Shown: positions 48,193-59,448 of the stretch, one piece after another | Numbering within the stretch: position 1 is the stretch's first letter | Layout: every line of letters starts with the position of its first letter | NCBI GenBank assembly: GCA_036429605.1 | Contig: JAVFKD010000015.1 | Location: forward strand, 2,193,421 to 2,257,420 | Origin: Cladobotryum mycophilum | Lineage: Eukaryota; Ascomycota; Sordariomycetes; Hypocreales; Hypocreaceae | Length of the DNA stretch: 64,000 nucleotides | Direction: 5' to 3' | Program-made: the position numbers and the translations under genes | The notes under the pieces: generated by a model | The model's input: only the letters and a program-made list of their open reading frames with translations | The model's database searches: none | What the model was told of the DNA's origin: nothing

Positions 48193-49816
48193 ATGCGGGA
48201 GAGAATCACGTTCATTCACCCCCGGGAGGGGCAATTGATCCCACGTCCCTGGATATCCAGGACACCAAGGTGCAAGGGCCTGCGATTGAAGCGATCCGAG
48301 AGGACAAATTCACATTTACCTTGCAAGAACTCCCCTCCGAGTTGACTGGGGTACTGCGTAATCTCAAGGAGCTGCATCTCAGATGGACCAGTCCGTCAGG
48401 TCATGGCAGCCTGGAACCTTTTAGCTCTCGTCTGTCTCCCGGCTTCCACCTCTCATATACGCCTTCAAAGCAAGAAACCCATGACCCGTTCGTATTCATC
48501 CATACTAATACTTTAATAATGGAAGGGTTACTCACTCTATGACAGAACACATTTATGCTCTATCCTACAAGCCTTTGGATCGCTAGAGTGCACATCTCCC
48601 GAGGTACAATAGATACATATTTCTAGCATCAACTCTGATAGCATTTTCTGATTCATTGCTCTAGGCTTTCACGGATCTCAGAGAAGGCCGTCATGCTGGC
48701 TCTGCAGCTTCGTACTTTTATCAGGACTTGGAGAATCTTGATGATTTTGCCGCCAAGGCCTCTGAGATCGTTTGCACTAACGCTGACTCTACTTGCAAAG
48801 CCCGTCTACTGAACCTGGGTTCGGCTACGGGCTTGGATATTTCTTATGAATCCACGTCACAGTCTTTCAAGATTAGTGCATCTTGGCCATTGCAACAACA
48901 TGAAATTTCGGCTTCGGCTTCACCCAACAGACGAACAGAGGTTGGCATTTTAGGCAGAGATATGCCGCCGAACCTCAAACCGCATGAGCTTGGCATATCG
49001 GGTATCTTGACGGTTGTCGGGCAACAGAAGGAGCCATCCCCAACCTTGTTCTCCTTTCCATCTCGGCATCGAATTACGGATGGATCATTCTCATCCAAAT
49101 TTTTGACACCAACGGGTCTACACCCCACACTACAGCTGAATGTTGATACGGAGCGGCCTGGGGAGGAGGATGACGAGTGTGATCTATATGCATATCTCAC
49201 GCTACCAAAGATCATATTTGCGGATCGATACCAACTTGCCGATGAGTTGTTCTTGGCATCGAAGAACCTGTCAGCCACTTCATACGTCAGCCAACCGGTA
49301 GACCTGGAAGCACCCGCATATACGACAAAGACATGGGGCTCCAACGTCCTTGTGAAATTGGCACAACCTAGCATCGATTCTACGGAAGGGACCCGGATCG
49401 CCGAGGTGCCTCTGCATTTGCGGTATCTCAAGCCTTCCCAGACTGGCCAGGTAGACACCGAGGTGCCGTATCCAGTCGTTTTCTGGGCGTGCGACAACGG
49501 TGCGGGGACTGACTTTTCAAACAATCCCTTTGATCGTCTACACTTGGGATACGATGGTTTGTTCAGCCAGTCAACGGTGTTTTGGCATGTTAGTCCAAAG
49601 CCCGAGGTTGGCAATCGACTGACCAACCCCATTTCCGTTCCTGTGGTAACGGATGAGGCTTCCAAGTGGGTTGGTCTGGGGACGACGGCAGCAGTGGGCC
49701 TTGGTTTTGTGTGGGTTTTATGGAAATTGTTGGGCGTGTACAGTTCATCGGGTCATGGGAGTGTCGAGCCCACGTCAAAGGGACAGGAGAGTAAGGAGTC
49801 GAAGAAGCGGAAGTAA
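48193..49816 (+). CDS. PBN1: PBN1/PIG-X, subunit of GPI mannosyltransferase I; one-base frameshift in codon 10-11
   Basis: Exons are 48193-48487, 48546-48603 and 48665-49816. The start reads MRERITFIHP, then the frame must gain one C at 48219-48223 (five C present, six expected) to continue PGGAIDPTSLD. With that base all exons join to 501 residues. The core matches the PIG-X/PBN1 family: DLYAYLTLPKIIFADRYQL, VPLHLRYLKP, and a single membrane span WVGLGTTAAVGLGFVWVL near the C-terminus followed by a Lys-rich tail. Family knowledge: Pbn1 sits in the ER membrane and stabilises the catalytic subunit (Gpi14/PIG-M) that adds the first mannose to the GPI precursor; the yeast gene is essential. A true frameshift at codon 10 would be expected to be lethal, so the missing base is probably an error. 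The exon 1 donor is GTTCGT. Confidence 0.85.
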
Positions 49817-50538
49817 GCAAGTCGCATTATGGGGTTTGAAGATGAATCATGACATTTTTCTGGGGGAGGGGGAGATTGATTAACAATCTCTGATGAATCT
49901 GATGGGATATCTTACTGTACTACTCTGTATGCTGCACCTACCGGCACTTTGCCTTATATGTGGATGTCTTATGCGACCAGGATCGGGGTGATGCCAAAAA
50001 GGGGAGAGCTGAATCCCGTATCACCTCACGTGATGACACGGACGGGATTTAGCGGGGATAACCCGGAGAGCAACTGCCGGAAACACACTCTTGATTGATT
50101 TGCTCCATCCATTTGCTTTTCTTCAACGGCCCAAGCAGTCGGTCAGGTCGGGTCTGGTCTGTCTGTTTGTTTGTCTGTCTGTTTGTCTGGTCAGTGTGTG
50201 GCCTGGTCGGGTTTACCCTCTCACAGCCCAGCCCAGTCCAGTCCAACCCAGCCCTATGGTCATTTCGGCTCCAAGTTTTTTTTATGTCATCGTATGGATG
50301 TGAATTCCCCTACGGAGTACTAGAGAGAGAAGATCGTCTCCCACCCCCCAAAGCGAACATGCCATGCAAGGCCCATAGAACGACCCTTTGACAGCCCAGC
50401 CCACTTTCGCTATCTACTCTTACGTTGCGCAAAGAACGCAAACACGCATTTTTATCCGCCCCCCCCCCCCTCCTTTCCCCTCTCCCCGTTTTTCGTCCTT
50501 TTTGTCCGCTGCCTCTCAGGGGATGGTCATGAGAGAGC
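49817..50538. promoter_or_regulatory. promoter region of the Zn2Cys6 gene
   Basis: About 0.72 kb between two rightward genes. Contains CTGT/TTGT repeats (50159-50191), a GTCCA/GCCCA tract and a 13-C run (50459-50471) just before a pyrimidine-rich leader. No gene is supported here. Confidence 0.5.
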
Positions 50539-52883
50539 ATGGCACCAACGCCACCTTTGGCGGACGCTGCACCGACAACGGCATCGACGCCCAGCCACCA
50601 CGATGATCGTATAAGGCGAAATGTAGCCTGCATTCACTGTCGCAACTCCAAGGTAAGTTTTGTTTCGTTCCCATCTAGATAGTTAAAAACAGAAATGGGT
50701 GGTATATATACTAAATCTGGGTTCGCCCTTCCTTTCCTTTAGGTGCGATGCAAGAACAGTTTAACCCCTGGTCAGCCTTGTCAACGCTGTGCCAAGAATA
50801 GGTTGGATTGTGTAGTAGACAAATCTCATAAGAGAATCACCAAGCGAAGGTGCGCATCTCCTGGTTTCTCATCACCATTCGTTCATTCATTCACTCAATA
50901 TCCGTCCTCGTTCGTCTAAACTCATTCCTTTGCCCCCCCTTCCCCCATCTTTACCTACGACTTCCAAAAAAAATATCATTGAAAAATCGCGCTGTGAGAC
51001 ATTCCTCAAAACTAACTCGTGACCACCTTCTCCTGGTCCTCAGCAAGCTCGAACAACTAGAGCAGGAAGTGAAGATCATACAAAAGGCCGTCCAGACCAA
51101 GGGCGGCGACTCTGCCTGGAGTCCCCCGAGTCCGCGGACTGCATTCTCTGCCTCGTCTGCGGATCAGCCACCTCTGTCGGCGGGCTTGAGGCCGACATCT
51201 ACTCAAAACGCGGCGCCGCTGGCTGACCCGCCTACCACTCTACACGCTCCGGTGTTTCCGCTTCAGAGGCGACCAAAGACTGGACCTACGGAGACGCGAT
51301 ACCTAGACAAACATGCCATTTCTGGTGAGGAAATCGATTATTATTTCACAAAGTAAGATTATTATTATTATCATTATTCATTTGCTCATCTTCACACCAA
51401 CAATGGGAAGAGAGGGAGGCTCCAGGGCTAATTGATATTGCCAGATTCTTACAATTCTTTCATCCTTTTCTTCCGCTTCTGCGAAAGAAGGATCCCGATG
51501 AGTGCTACCAGGCGCAGCCTATGCTCTTCTGGGTCATATTGTATGTGACATGCCGGCGATATGCAAAGAACGAGGAGCTCTTTACCATGCTCCTAGAGCA
51601 CATTAGCAAGAAAATCTGGAGCATGCTATCGATCCCGGCGCTGGGGTTGGAGGAGATCCATGCCATCCTTTTTATCTGTGCGTGGCCTCTGCCCACGGTC
51701 CGCTTCGCGACTGATCCCTCGTCAATGTTGGCCAACGTTGCTATGAATGCCAGCATGATGCTGGGTCTTCACACTGGTCGTGGATCAAATCCCCAGTTTT
51801 GTGTCGGGTTGCGGAATCCGTTAACGTCGACCGATGAGGAGGCCTCTGCTACTTGGGCCGCCTGCTGCATCTTGGCGCAAAAGTTGGTTATCCCCCTCCT
51901 TGTGAACTTTTTTTTTTTTGACGGGGGCTTATTCTAGCCTCAAAACTGAAGATGATGAAGCAGAAAGAGTAGTAAAACTAACAAACGCGTAATAGGGCTT
52001 CCACATCTACGGGACACCCGCCGCCGTCCTTTCAATTCATCGACACGCGCTGCAAATCAAATCTAGAGACCAGCTACTGGGCGGATCTACTGACAATGTA
52101 CAACTTTCAAAAGTTCCTCAATCGCTTTCACGCCGCGGCGTTTGCGCAAGTCAGCGCAAGCAATTCCGTGCCGGAGAACACGCTGAGGATGTGGGAGGTT
52201 GAGCTTGAGATGCTGAAGCCGAGCATGATCAGATACGATACCGGTGAGTTCTCCCAGCTTCCCACAGACGAGACTCTTTTTTGGAGAGGGTTGGAAGAAC
52301 AACTGACCTAATTGTAATGCGGCTTTATAGAAATGGCGCGCCTGACCTACCAAGCAGCCTTGCTCGAGATACAGCTCTACTACTTCCAAGGCCAACCCAT
52401 GGAAAACCCCGTAGACCCCAACCTCCACATGAACACCCTCAAGACCTTCAACACCGCGCGCGCCCTCGTCCTCAACGCCATGGACCTCGAGGACCGCAGC
52501 CGGTTCATCTTTCACACTACCCACGCCATCTTCCGCTCCCTCATGGACGCCGCCTGCGTCATCGCCTACCTCCTCCACTCCGTCTGGGCCCCGGACAACA
52601 TGTCCCCCGAGGACACAGACTTCCTCGCCCGCCGCGCCTGCGAGTCCGTCCTGCGCTGCTCCATCCGCGAGGCCGACCTGCCGTTCCGCGGCGAGATCAT
52701 CATCGAGACGTTTTGGAACCACAGGGAGCTGGTCCCCATGTTTGACTCGCTGCCGCCCGCCTGGCTCGATCGCGGCAACGCGGGCCTGACGTATGGGTGC
52801 TTGGAGAGGTTCAAAGCCGGCATGTTGACGGCCCAAAAGACTACAGACGGCGTCAACAAGGCCCTGAAATTTATCCGTAAGTT

Positions 52884-52917
<34 letters not shown>

Positions 52918-53145
52918 CCTCCCCATAAAGACGCACCCAACCCCCATAGCTATAATACTAACTCTGTATAAAAAAAAGACCCGACTCGCCCAGATCCTAC
53001 CGCGGGTGGAACTGCTTCAACCGATAACCCCGATCAGGAAAGCACTACGTCTACGGGCGAGCTATTCCATGATGTTGATTTGAACATGCTGATGGACGAC
53101 TTTAGCTGGGTGGGAGGTGATGGAGTTATACTGAGTTTATTTTGA
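50539..53145 (+). CDS. Zn(II)2Cys6 transcription factor with fungal-specific regulatory domain
   Basis: Seven proposed exons: 50539-50652, 50743-50849, 51044-51352, 51445-51882, 51996-52243, 52331-52876 and 52994-53145, giving 637 residues in consistent phase. The last acceptor could also lie about 15 bases earlier without changing frame. The binuclear cluster CIHCRNSKVRC, then CQRCAKNRLDC (residues 31-61) is split by intron 1. A coiled-coil linker SKLEQLEQEVKII follows. The middle part (FLQFFHPFLPLL to CILAQK, then TSTGHPP and HAAAFAQ) is the fungal-specific transcription factor domain. The protein ends in an acidic segment (DVDLNMLMDDFSW) that may activate transcription. Intron 6 holds a 38-base TC tract (52882-52919). 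It acts in the nucleus. No adjacent pathway gene shows the target. Exon 6 has markedly C-rich third positions compared with the earlier exons. Confidence 0.86.
52882..52919. repeat. TC microsatellite in intron 6 of the Zn2Cys6 gene
   Basis: TC dinucleotides with TTTC interruptions, immediately after the GTAAGT donor. Confidence 0.85.
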
Positions 53146-53401
53146 AATGTGCCAAGCTCTGGGACCTGTTTTTTCACGAAGCGTCATGGGAAATCAAAGA
53201 TGTCTTTTTTTGTTCCAACATAATGGTATTTAATGCATCTACTACTTAGGGTACATAGAAGTTTCTAGTTTTCTCAAATCCTACATGGCGCTGAACAACG
53301 CCTTCATCCCCTCCCCTTCCTAAACGCCAAAAATTCATTTCATCATTGCAACAAGGGAAAACACTCTTTTGGTTTGCTCATCACTCATAAAAAAACTTCG
53401 C
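53146..53401. terminator. convergent 3' spacer between the Zn2Cys6 gene and HSP104
   Basis: A 256 bp space between two genes reading toward each other, so it holds both 3' ends. No hairpin or canonical signal was singled out. Confidence 0.4.
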
Positions 53402-56176
53402 TTAATCATAAATATCCTCATCCATGTCATCTCCAACAATCTCATCGACAGCATCGACAGCATCATCCTCGTCGAACATATCCTCATCATCGGTCCCAGT
53501 ATCAGAATGGTTCGATTCGACAATAATTCTGTTATCGTCGAGCTCAATGTAGGCAGTCTCACCATCTCGAATACCACCCCGTAGAATCAGAATAGCCAAT
53601 TTGTTGAGAACTTCCTTCTCAATGAGACGAGATAGTGGACGAGCACCGTATGCGGGCGAGTATCCAGCGTTGCCCAAGTAGTCCTTCGCCTCATCCGACA
53701 CAGCGAGGTGCACTTTGCGATTGTTTTCTTCTAATCGTTGTTGGATTTCATTGAGTCGCAGGTCGACAATCTTCCGGATCTCCTTGCGCGTGAGACGGTT
53801 GAAGATGACGACAGAGTTGATACGGTTGAGGAACTCTGGAAGAAAGTAGTTACGAAGAGCAGTCATCACAAGCTCCCGGGTGTTGGCATCAACTCTTCCT
53901 TCCTTGACATTTGGACGAGTGAGATACTCGGCTCCAAGGTTGGATGTTATGACAACAATGCAGTTCTTGGCATCGACAACTCTTCCTTGTCCGTCAGTAA
54001 TTCGTCCGTCATCCATGAGCTGGAGCAAGACTGTGAGAATTTCCTTGGCTGCCTTCTCAACTTCATCGAACAGCAGAATGGAGAATGGTTTGCGCCTGAG
54101 AGCTTCAGTCAGCTGGCCACCAGCATCGTGACCAACATATCCAGGCGGTGCACCAATCATTCGACTCAGTGAATGACGTTCTTGGTATTCTGACATGTCG
54201 AACCGGATCATAGCCTTGGCATCATCAAACAGGAATTCAGCCAAGGCCTTGGTAAGCAGTGTTTTACCAGTACCTGATGGACCACAGAACAGGAAGCTGG
54301 GTGGTTGGTTGGGGTTGCTAAGACCAGAACGTTGTAGCCGAATGGCATTAGCAACAGACTGGACTGCCTCCTTCTGGCCCACAACAACCTTTCCCAAGTG
54401 CTTTTCCATCTGGATTAGCTTCTCTTTCTCGGACGTTCGAAGACGAGTAACTGGAATTCCTGTCCATCGAGCAACAATCTCGTTGATGTTGTCAGCAGTC
54501 ACAATGTCTGTGACCATGACGTTTGTATCGCCTCCGTTGGCGTTCAGTGCAGCATCTGCAGCATTCTTCTTCTCTTCAAGAGTCTTGATCAGCGACTCCT
54601 GCTCGAGAATAGCGCCATACTTGAGATCAGCAGCCTTTTGATGATCTCCAGATTGCATCGCATCCTCGAGACGCTTCCTCAAATCATCAAGCTTGTCCTT
54701 GGCCTGATGGATTTCGTCGTTTCGCTTGATATCGTTGAGATACTTTTCACGCAGGGGCTCTAGCTCTTCTTCGACATTCCGTGCATCCTTCTTGGCTTGC
54801 TGTAAACGAACTTGAGACGCTTCATCCTTTTCCTTCTCAAGAGCGGCGATCTCGATCTTCAGCTGTCTAAGCTTACGCTCTAGAGAGTCAATAATTTCTG
54901 GCTGTGATTCACGAGCAACTCGTACAGCCGCCGCGGCCTCATCGACCAGGTCAATGGCAGAGTCAGGCATTCGCCTAGTAGTAAGGTATCGCGCCGCCAA
55001 GTTTGCTGCAGCAACCAGAGCGCTATCGAGAATGCTGACTTTATGGTGGCTATCATACTTGCCCTTGAGGCCTCGGAGAATGGAAATTGTCTCTGGAATA
55101 GAAGGCTCCTTCACAAGAACCTGCTGGAAACGTCGTTCAAAGGCGGCATCCTTCTCAACGTACTTTCGGTACTCGGCCAGGGTTGTCGCGCCAATGCAGT
55201 GTAGTTGGCCACGGGCAAGCATTGGTTTCAATAAGTTTGCGGCGTCCATGCCTCCCTCACCAGAAGAGCCAGCTCCCATAAGCAGATGTATTTCATCAAC
55301 AAACAGGATGATTGTTTCTTTGGATTCTGTGACTTCCTTCAAGACACCCTTCATCCGTTCTTCGAATTCTCCTCGAAACTTGCTACCAGCAACAAGTGCT
55401 CCGACATCGAGAGATAGGAGATGGCATTCCTTCAAATTATCCGGAACATCTCGGTTGACGATTCTCTGGGCTAGACCTTCAACGACTGTAGTCTTTCCGA
55501 CACCGGGTTCACCAATAAGCACTGGGTTGTTTTTGGTTCGTCGAGACAGGATACGGACAACTCGACGAATCTCCTCCTCTCGGCCAATGACGGGGTCGAT
55601 TTTCTTGTCCCTGGCCAAAGCCGTCATGTCTATGGTGAACTTGGCCAGGTTCTCATTTTCTTGTTCGGTATCTGCCGTCTTGCTGTCGACTCGCTTCGTT
55701 CCGCGAATACCCTGTACGGCTTCTTGGATGAGCTTGGGCTTGGGAACGTTACCCTCTTTCAAAGCCGCCTGAATATTGGTGTCGTCCGCTAGCGCTGTAA
55801 TCAGATGGTCCACAGCAATAAAACTGTCTTTCTGGGTTCTCTGCATTTCTTGCGCTTTCCGAAGAACACTGTGGAACGATGGCGAAAGTGAGACTTGTTC
55901 TGGTGGGGGATCTTGGCTTGGGAGTCGAACAAGTGTCTTCTTCAGGGCTCGGTCGAGGAGTTGAGGGTCGCCATGTGCACGTTCAACAACTTGTCGAAAT
56001 AATGTGATGGGAACTTGGCGGTTCTGTTGATCTTTTGATTCATCGATGGGCGGCTCTAATAGGGCCACGGCCAAGTGGACTGGTAGGAGTTGAGAGTGGC
56101 CATACTGCTCGGCCATGCCCATGGCATCTTCGACGGCCTTTTGAGCTCGGTCGGTGAATTCCATTCGTGAAGTCAT
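53402..56176 (-). CDS. HSP104: Hsp104/ClpB-type disaggregase
   Basis: Intronless reverse-strand gene of 924 residues, full length for fungal Hsp104. N-domain [14 protein letters not shown] to about 160. First AAA+ module with Walker A GEPGVGKT (about 221-228) and Walker [10 protein letters not shown]. Middle coiled-coil domain about 410-560 (Lys/Glu/Leu-rich). Second module with GPSGTGKT (about 630) and [11 protein letters not shown]-terminal domain and an acidic tail ([10 protein letters not shown]) ending DIYD. Role from the family: a cytosolic hexamer that threads aggregated proteins with Hsp70/Hsp40 after heat stress and in fungi propagates prions. Divergent from MHR1 across about 560 bp. 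A gap-type heat-shock element candidate lies about 340 bp upstream. The antisense strand carries a 272-codon shadow frame that is not a gene. Confidence 0.96.
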   Translation of the reverse strand: MTSRMEFTDRAQKAVEDAMGMAEQYGHSQLLPVHLAVALLEPPIDESKDQQNRQVPITLFRQVVERAHGDPQLLDRALKKTLVRLPSQDPPPEQVSLSPSFHSVLRKAQEMQRTQKDSFIAVDHLITALADDTNIQAALKEGNVPKPKLIQEAVQGIRGTKRVDSKTADTEQENENLAKFTIDMTALARDKKIDPVIGREEEIRRVVRILSRRTKNNPVLIGEPGVGKTTVVEGLAQRIVNRDVPDNLKECHLLSLDVGALVAGSKFRGEFEERMKGVLKEVTESKETIILFVDEIHLLMGAGSSGEGGMDAANLLKPMLARGQLHCIGATTLAEYRKYVEKDAAFERRFQQVLVKEPSIPETISILRGLKGKYDSHHKVSILDSALVAAANLAARYLTTRRMPDSAIDLVDEAAAAVRVARESQPEIIDSLERKLRQLKIEIAALEKEKDEASQVRLQQAKKDARNVEEELEPLREKYLNDIKRNDEIHQAKDKLDDLRKRLEDAMQSGDHQKAADLKYGAILEQESLIKTLEEKKNAADAALNANGGDTNVMVTDIVTADNINEIVARWTGIPVTRLRTSEKEKLIQMEKHLGKVVVGQKEAVQSVANAIRLQRSGLSNPNQPPSFLFCGPSGTGKTLLTKALAEFLFDDAKAMIRFDMSEYQERHSLSRMIGAPPGYVGHDAGGQLTEALRRKPFSILLFDEVEKAAKEILTVLLQLMDDGRITDGQGRVVDAKNCIVVITSNLGAEYLTRPNVKEGRVDANTRELVMTALRNYFLPEFLNRINSVVIFNRLTRKEIRKIVDLRLNEIQQRLEENNRKVHLAVSDEAKDYLGNAGYSPAYGARPLSRLIEKEVLNKLAILILRGGIRDGETAYIELDDNRIIVESNHSDTGTDDEDMFDEDDAVDAVDEIVGDDMDEDIYD

Positions 56177-56735
56177 GATGAAATTATTGTGTAGATAATG
56201 GCTTGCAAAACAAACAAAAGTGTAAGGCTGTAAGTTACAGCGGGGTAATTATTGTTAACCAAACGAACTTGCAGTGTCGTTGGTGAAGAAAGTGTTTGCG
56301 CTTCTCTGATGGTAGTGGTGGTGGAGAGGTATTGAGTGATGCAAGTATTAGATGATGCGAAGAGTCAAAAGTGAGGCAAACAGGTCTGAGTTCATGCAAT
56401 TTATCTTCAGACGTGTAGAGTTTTGTGAGGTCGAAACGGGCATCAAGAGACGCCTACATGAAGCAACGAGCCTGAACCAGGAACCTCACGGAGCCCCTCG
56501 GAATCTCTGGAGCTTACCAGAACCAACCAGAAAGGTGAGGCGCATTCTGATGTCATTGGCCGTTGGAAACAGGGATCAGGTGGGGAGCTGCCACTTTAAT
56601 TGGACCACCTCATCTTATCATCACATGATTTTAATGATTCGCTTCAAGGTCACATGACCAGGCGGCATCTGTTCCGGATTGGCGATTTTCTTGAAGCCCG
56701 CATTGAGGATCTAGCTTCAGACGACAACGACGACC
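56177..56735. promoter_or_regulatory. divergent promoter region HSP104 / MHR1
   Basis: About 560 bp between outward-reading genes with no supported coding frame. It must serve both the disaggregase and the mitochondrial factor. Confidence 0.55.
56510..56532 (-). promoter_or_regulatory. candidate gap-type heat-shock element upstream of HSP104
   Basis: On the plus strand GAG (56510), GAA (56520) and GAA (56530) fall exactly ten bases apart, so the gene's strand reads TTC-n7-TTC-n7-CTC. This spacing fits the gap-type Hsf1 site, with one mismatch. Two more GAA units lie at 56474 and 56481. The location in a HSP104 promoter makes it credible, but short motifs occur by chance. Confidence 0.35.
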
Positions 56736-57553
56736 ATGAATCAAGCCACAAGGCCGCAGCTTGGCCAATTGCCAAGTTTTCTTAGAGCCTGCATACGACA
56801 GGTTCACTCGGGCGGGCGGCAAGGTCCCACAACCGGATCCAAGAACCCTGAGGGCCACGGGGAGAATATCTGGATCTTTACTCACAGGAGATCAGATCAA
56901 GTTATTTACAGCTTCACCAAAAAGTTAGATGTAGGTATTCTCAGTAGCATAGCATCACCGCAAATATATCTAATCATAGCGCCCAGGGCTTCCATGACAT
57001 GAAGCAGCTGCCGTTCAATGGCAAGAAAACGAAGCCCGCAAAATTGCGCAAAGATTACTGGGCTCCCCTCGCCCACATCCAATTCCAGCCTGGCCATGGC
57101 TCCGTCGGCCGCTCCGTTTTCCAAAAGCTCCGCGAACTGAAACACCTTCACGAGGTCGCATGGACCAACGAGTTCCGATATAAGAAGACAGCAGAGTTCA
57201 ACGACGCGGATAGGAAGAAGATCAAGGAACAGAAGGAGAAGGGCATCGATTACCGACCCGTGCGCAGCAAAGAGGAACGGGGTGTTGCGCTCAATGCCCA
57301 GAAGCAGAATGCTATTGCCGACATGGCGGTTGTACTAGCAGGAGAGGGACGGGGCAACAAGGTTGCGGCCAGCGAAACCGAGGGAGAAAAAGAACTTGTG
57401 GATGTTACCGTCAGCTGGGCCAACGACCTGGATAGAGAATACGCGGAAGCTTGGTCAAAGAACGTTACACACTCTCTATTCGAGCGGCCCTCCTACACAT
57501 CAGGCATTGTTGAAGAGGCACCAAAACCGGAGGTGAAGGAGACGACATCATGA
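56736..57553 (+). CDS. MHR1: Mhr1 / mitochondrial large-subunit protein mL67 family
   Basis: Two exons, 56736-56930 and 56987-57553, joined by a 56 bp intron into 253 residues. The junction gives TKKLDGFHDMKQLPFNGKK. Family blocks are IWIFTHRRSDQVIYSFTKKL, then KLRKDYWAPLAHIQF, VFQKLRELKHLHEVAW, KERGVALNAQKQNAIADMAVVL. This matches the Mhr1 family, which in yeast supports mitochondrial DNA recombination and transcription and is also a component of the large mitoribosomal subunit (mL67). The first residues are basic and Arg-containing without acids (MNQATRPQLGQLPSFLRACIR), fitting a mitochondrial presequence. Divergent neighbour of HSP104; no operon-like arrangement. Confidence 0.85.
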
Positions 57554-57960
57554 TACTACAATGAACAGATGGATGAAACTGTTAAAGCTGACCACTAAAT
57601 ACGACCTACTCACACGTGCGCTTGGATGAAGTCACGGCATTGTACTATTATAGCGCAAAAGAAGCCATGGGTCGGGCGACAGGGTCCAGAAAAGTCGACT
57701 GATGTATAGACACTAACATATCGCCAAGCCGATATTGTATGATAGATACATGAAAAAAAATACAAAACGTCTTCACAATGGCTCAGACAATACCGAATTC
57801 TAGGATTGAGTAGCCAAACAAATCTGTTTCGGGTATTTATAATGAGAAATGTTGGCACAAACAGTTTCACGAATGACTTCTTGTGCCTCTGTACCATATT
57901 TCTCCGTCCATTCTAGATTCTCCGGTTGAGCTGTTGATGATTTCTACATGTTTCAACTCA
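57554..57960. other. spacer after MHR1
   Basis: Mostly A+T-rich 3' flank of MHR1. A minus-strand frame within it has no recognisable content. Confidence 0.4.
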
Positions 57961-58408
57961 TTAGCAATCCTCACATAACCTGGGGCCGACCTCGGCCCCC
58001 AAAGTAGCATGATATTGAGAGACAAAGAAAAGTTCATAAAAGTATAAGAGCTCTCCGTCCCACTTGATGTCCTCGGAGTTGGCTTGGATGACTACAATCG
58101 GCGGCCTTGTTCCCTTGACGTGGTAATCATCCACAAACTAAATTGGGTAGAATCTGATCCAAGGAAAGTCCTCGAGTGCGGAGATAATTGAGCGAACGAC
58201 CTCGTCGGTATATCTTGAGATGATCCCGTGACCGCAGATCGTAGCCATTGATTTGCGTGGTGTCTACTAGTAAGAGGGTTAGCCAAACCCAAGATTTGCA
58301 ACTTGTTCGAGCGATAAGTTTGGGGGATGCAGATAGGTCGATATAATAACCTGACCTTTCATCCTCTCCCGGCTTGTATGAGGCGGGTAAATCGGTTTCT
58401 TGATGCAT
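57961..58408 (-). pseudogene. small degenerate gene, family not recognised
   Basis: Minus-strand protein-like text. A first piece starts at ATG 58408 with MHQETDLPASYKPGEDER, then a possible intron (donor near 58355, acceptor near 58262, branch-like GGCTAACC). The second piece reads ICGHGIISRYTDEVVRSI, SALEDFPWIRFYPI, a TAG at 58140-58142, then FVDDYHVKGTRPPIVV and NSEDIKWDGELLYFYEL, ending at 57961-57963. The TAG is one C-to-T change from CAG, which would give IQFVDDY. The other two frames are Ser/Thr/Arg-rich and less protein-like. If the stop is real this is a dead or truncated gene; an unusual intron ending in TTTAG at the same place is the alternative. The function is unknown. Confidence 0.4.
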
Positions 58409-59448
58409 TTTCGTTCGCTTGGTTTGTCGTGGGGAGATGAGCGATGGAAGAGGATGAACTGTAGTATTTGTAGATATGGGGGCACTCTATGTATCCATAT
58501 TGGCCTTCTCGTAGGCGTGATAAAGTTGTATTTAAGGGGGAAAAAGAATTGATACGCTACGGCGAACGAAAGTAGAGTAAAAGTTTATACCACACAGAAG
58601 TATACATTCAGTCAGTCCTACCTAGGTATCTCGTCGACTTGGTTTGTTTGACGCGGTATGTAAAGCTTGGTCGGGGCATAACCTTCTATTTTTACTTACT
58701 CGGAGATATTTGGCTACCACTCTCTATTTCTCTTATTTCTGTCCATCTCTCGAGTGTTATTAATTGGTTGCTTTGCCATATGACCAAACACTCGCAATGG
58801 ACGAAGCAAATAGGAAGAGGCATGAAGTTAAATGGGCACAGCAAGTGTAGCCTTGGTTGAGAAATTATATTGGCTTAGGTGTATATATCATGATGATGAG
58901 GATAAGTCTTCAATCCTCGAAGCTGGAATCAACAGGCGGTAATTCACTTCTGCAAGGTGGGGTGTTAATAACTGCAGGCTCCAGTTTCTGTCCTTCGACT
59001 GGGACGGTGATTTCTACTTCAAGAGGTAAAAGTTATACTTTCAAAAGGAAAAATGTCCTATAGTATGGTGTAGTGATGGCATAACGGGCGTAGGGTTGGC
59101 AGATGACAGGATGCCACACCTTCAACGATTACCCTCAAAACTTAATACCAGTACATACCTGGATATCCACCAACCGCTATGAACCCTACGTCATTTTATT
59201 AGTACTTACTGGGTTCAATCTGAAAATGCGCAGCCAATAATTGGATGGATGTTATATTCCCTGTCTTGTCGCGATGATGTAAATATTGTGACATGTCCGC
59301 TCCATATTGCCTGGACAAGGGATGCACTCTTCCAAGTCGTATCAGATGCCTCTCTACCTTAAACTAGCCTACAATAAATTCGTTCATGAGGCTTCGCAAA
59401 CCGCCGTTCATAATCAATACAAACTCTATGTTCCTGTACACGTAGATC
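58409..59448. other. intergenic, no gene seen
   Basis: About 1.04 kb, A+T-rich, with short frames only. It holds the 3' flank of PHA2 on the right side and the promoter of the small degenerate gene on the left. Confidence 0.5.

Noticed and set aside
48844..49665. 273-codon open frame antisense to PBN1
   Set aside because: Lies wholly over the PIG-X coding exon and has no family motif.
52087..52947. 286-codon open frame antisense to the Zn2Cys6 gene
   Set aside because: Opposite a C-ending codon region, which opens the reverse frame by chance; it begins in the TC microsatellite.
54954..55772. 272-codon open frame antisense to HSP104
   Set aside because: It is the mirror of a highly conserved AAA+ coding region; its Ser/Arg-rich text has no domain character.
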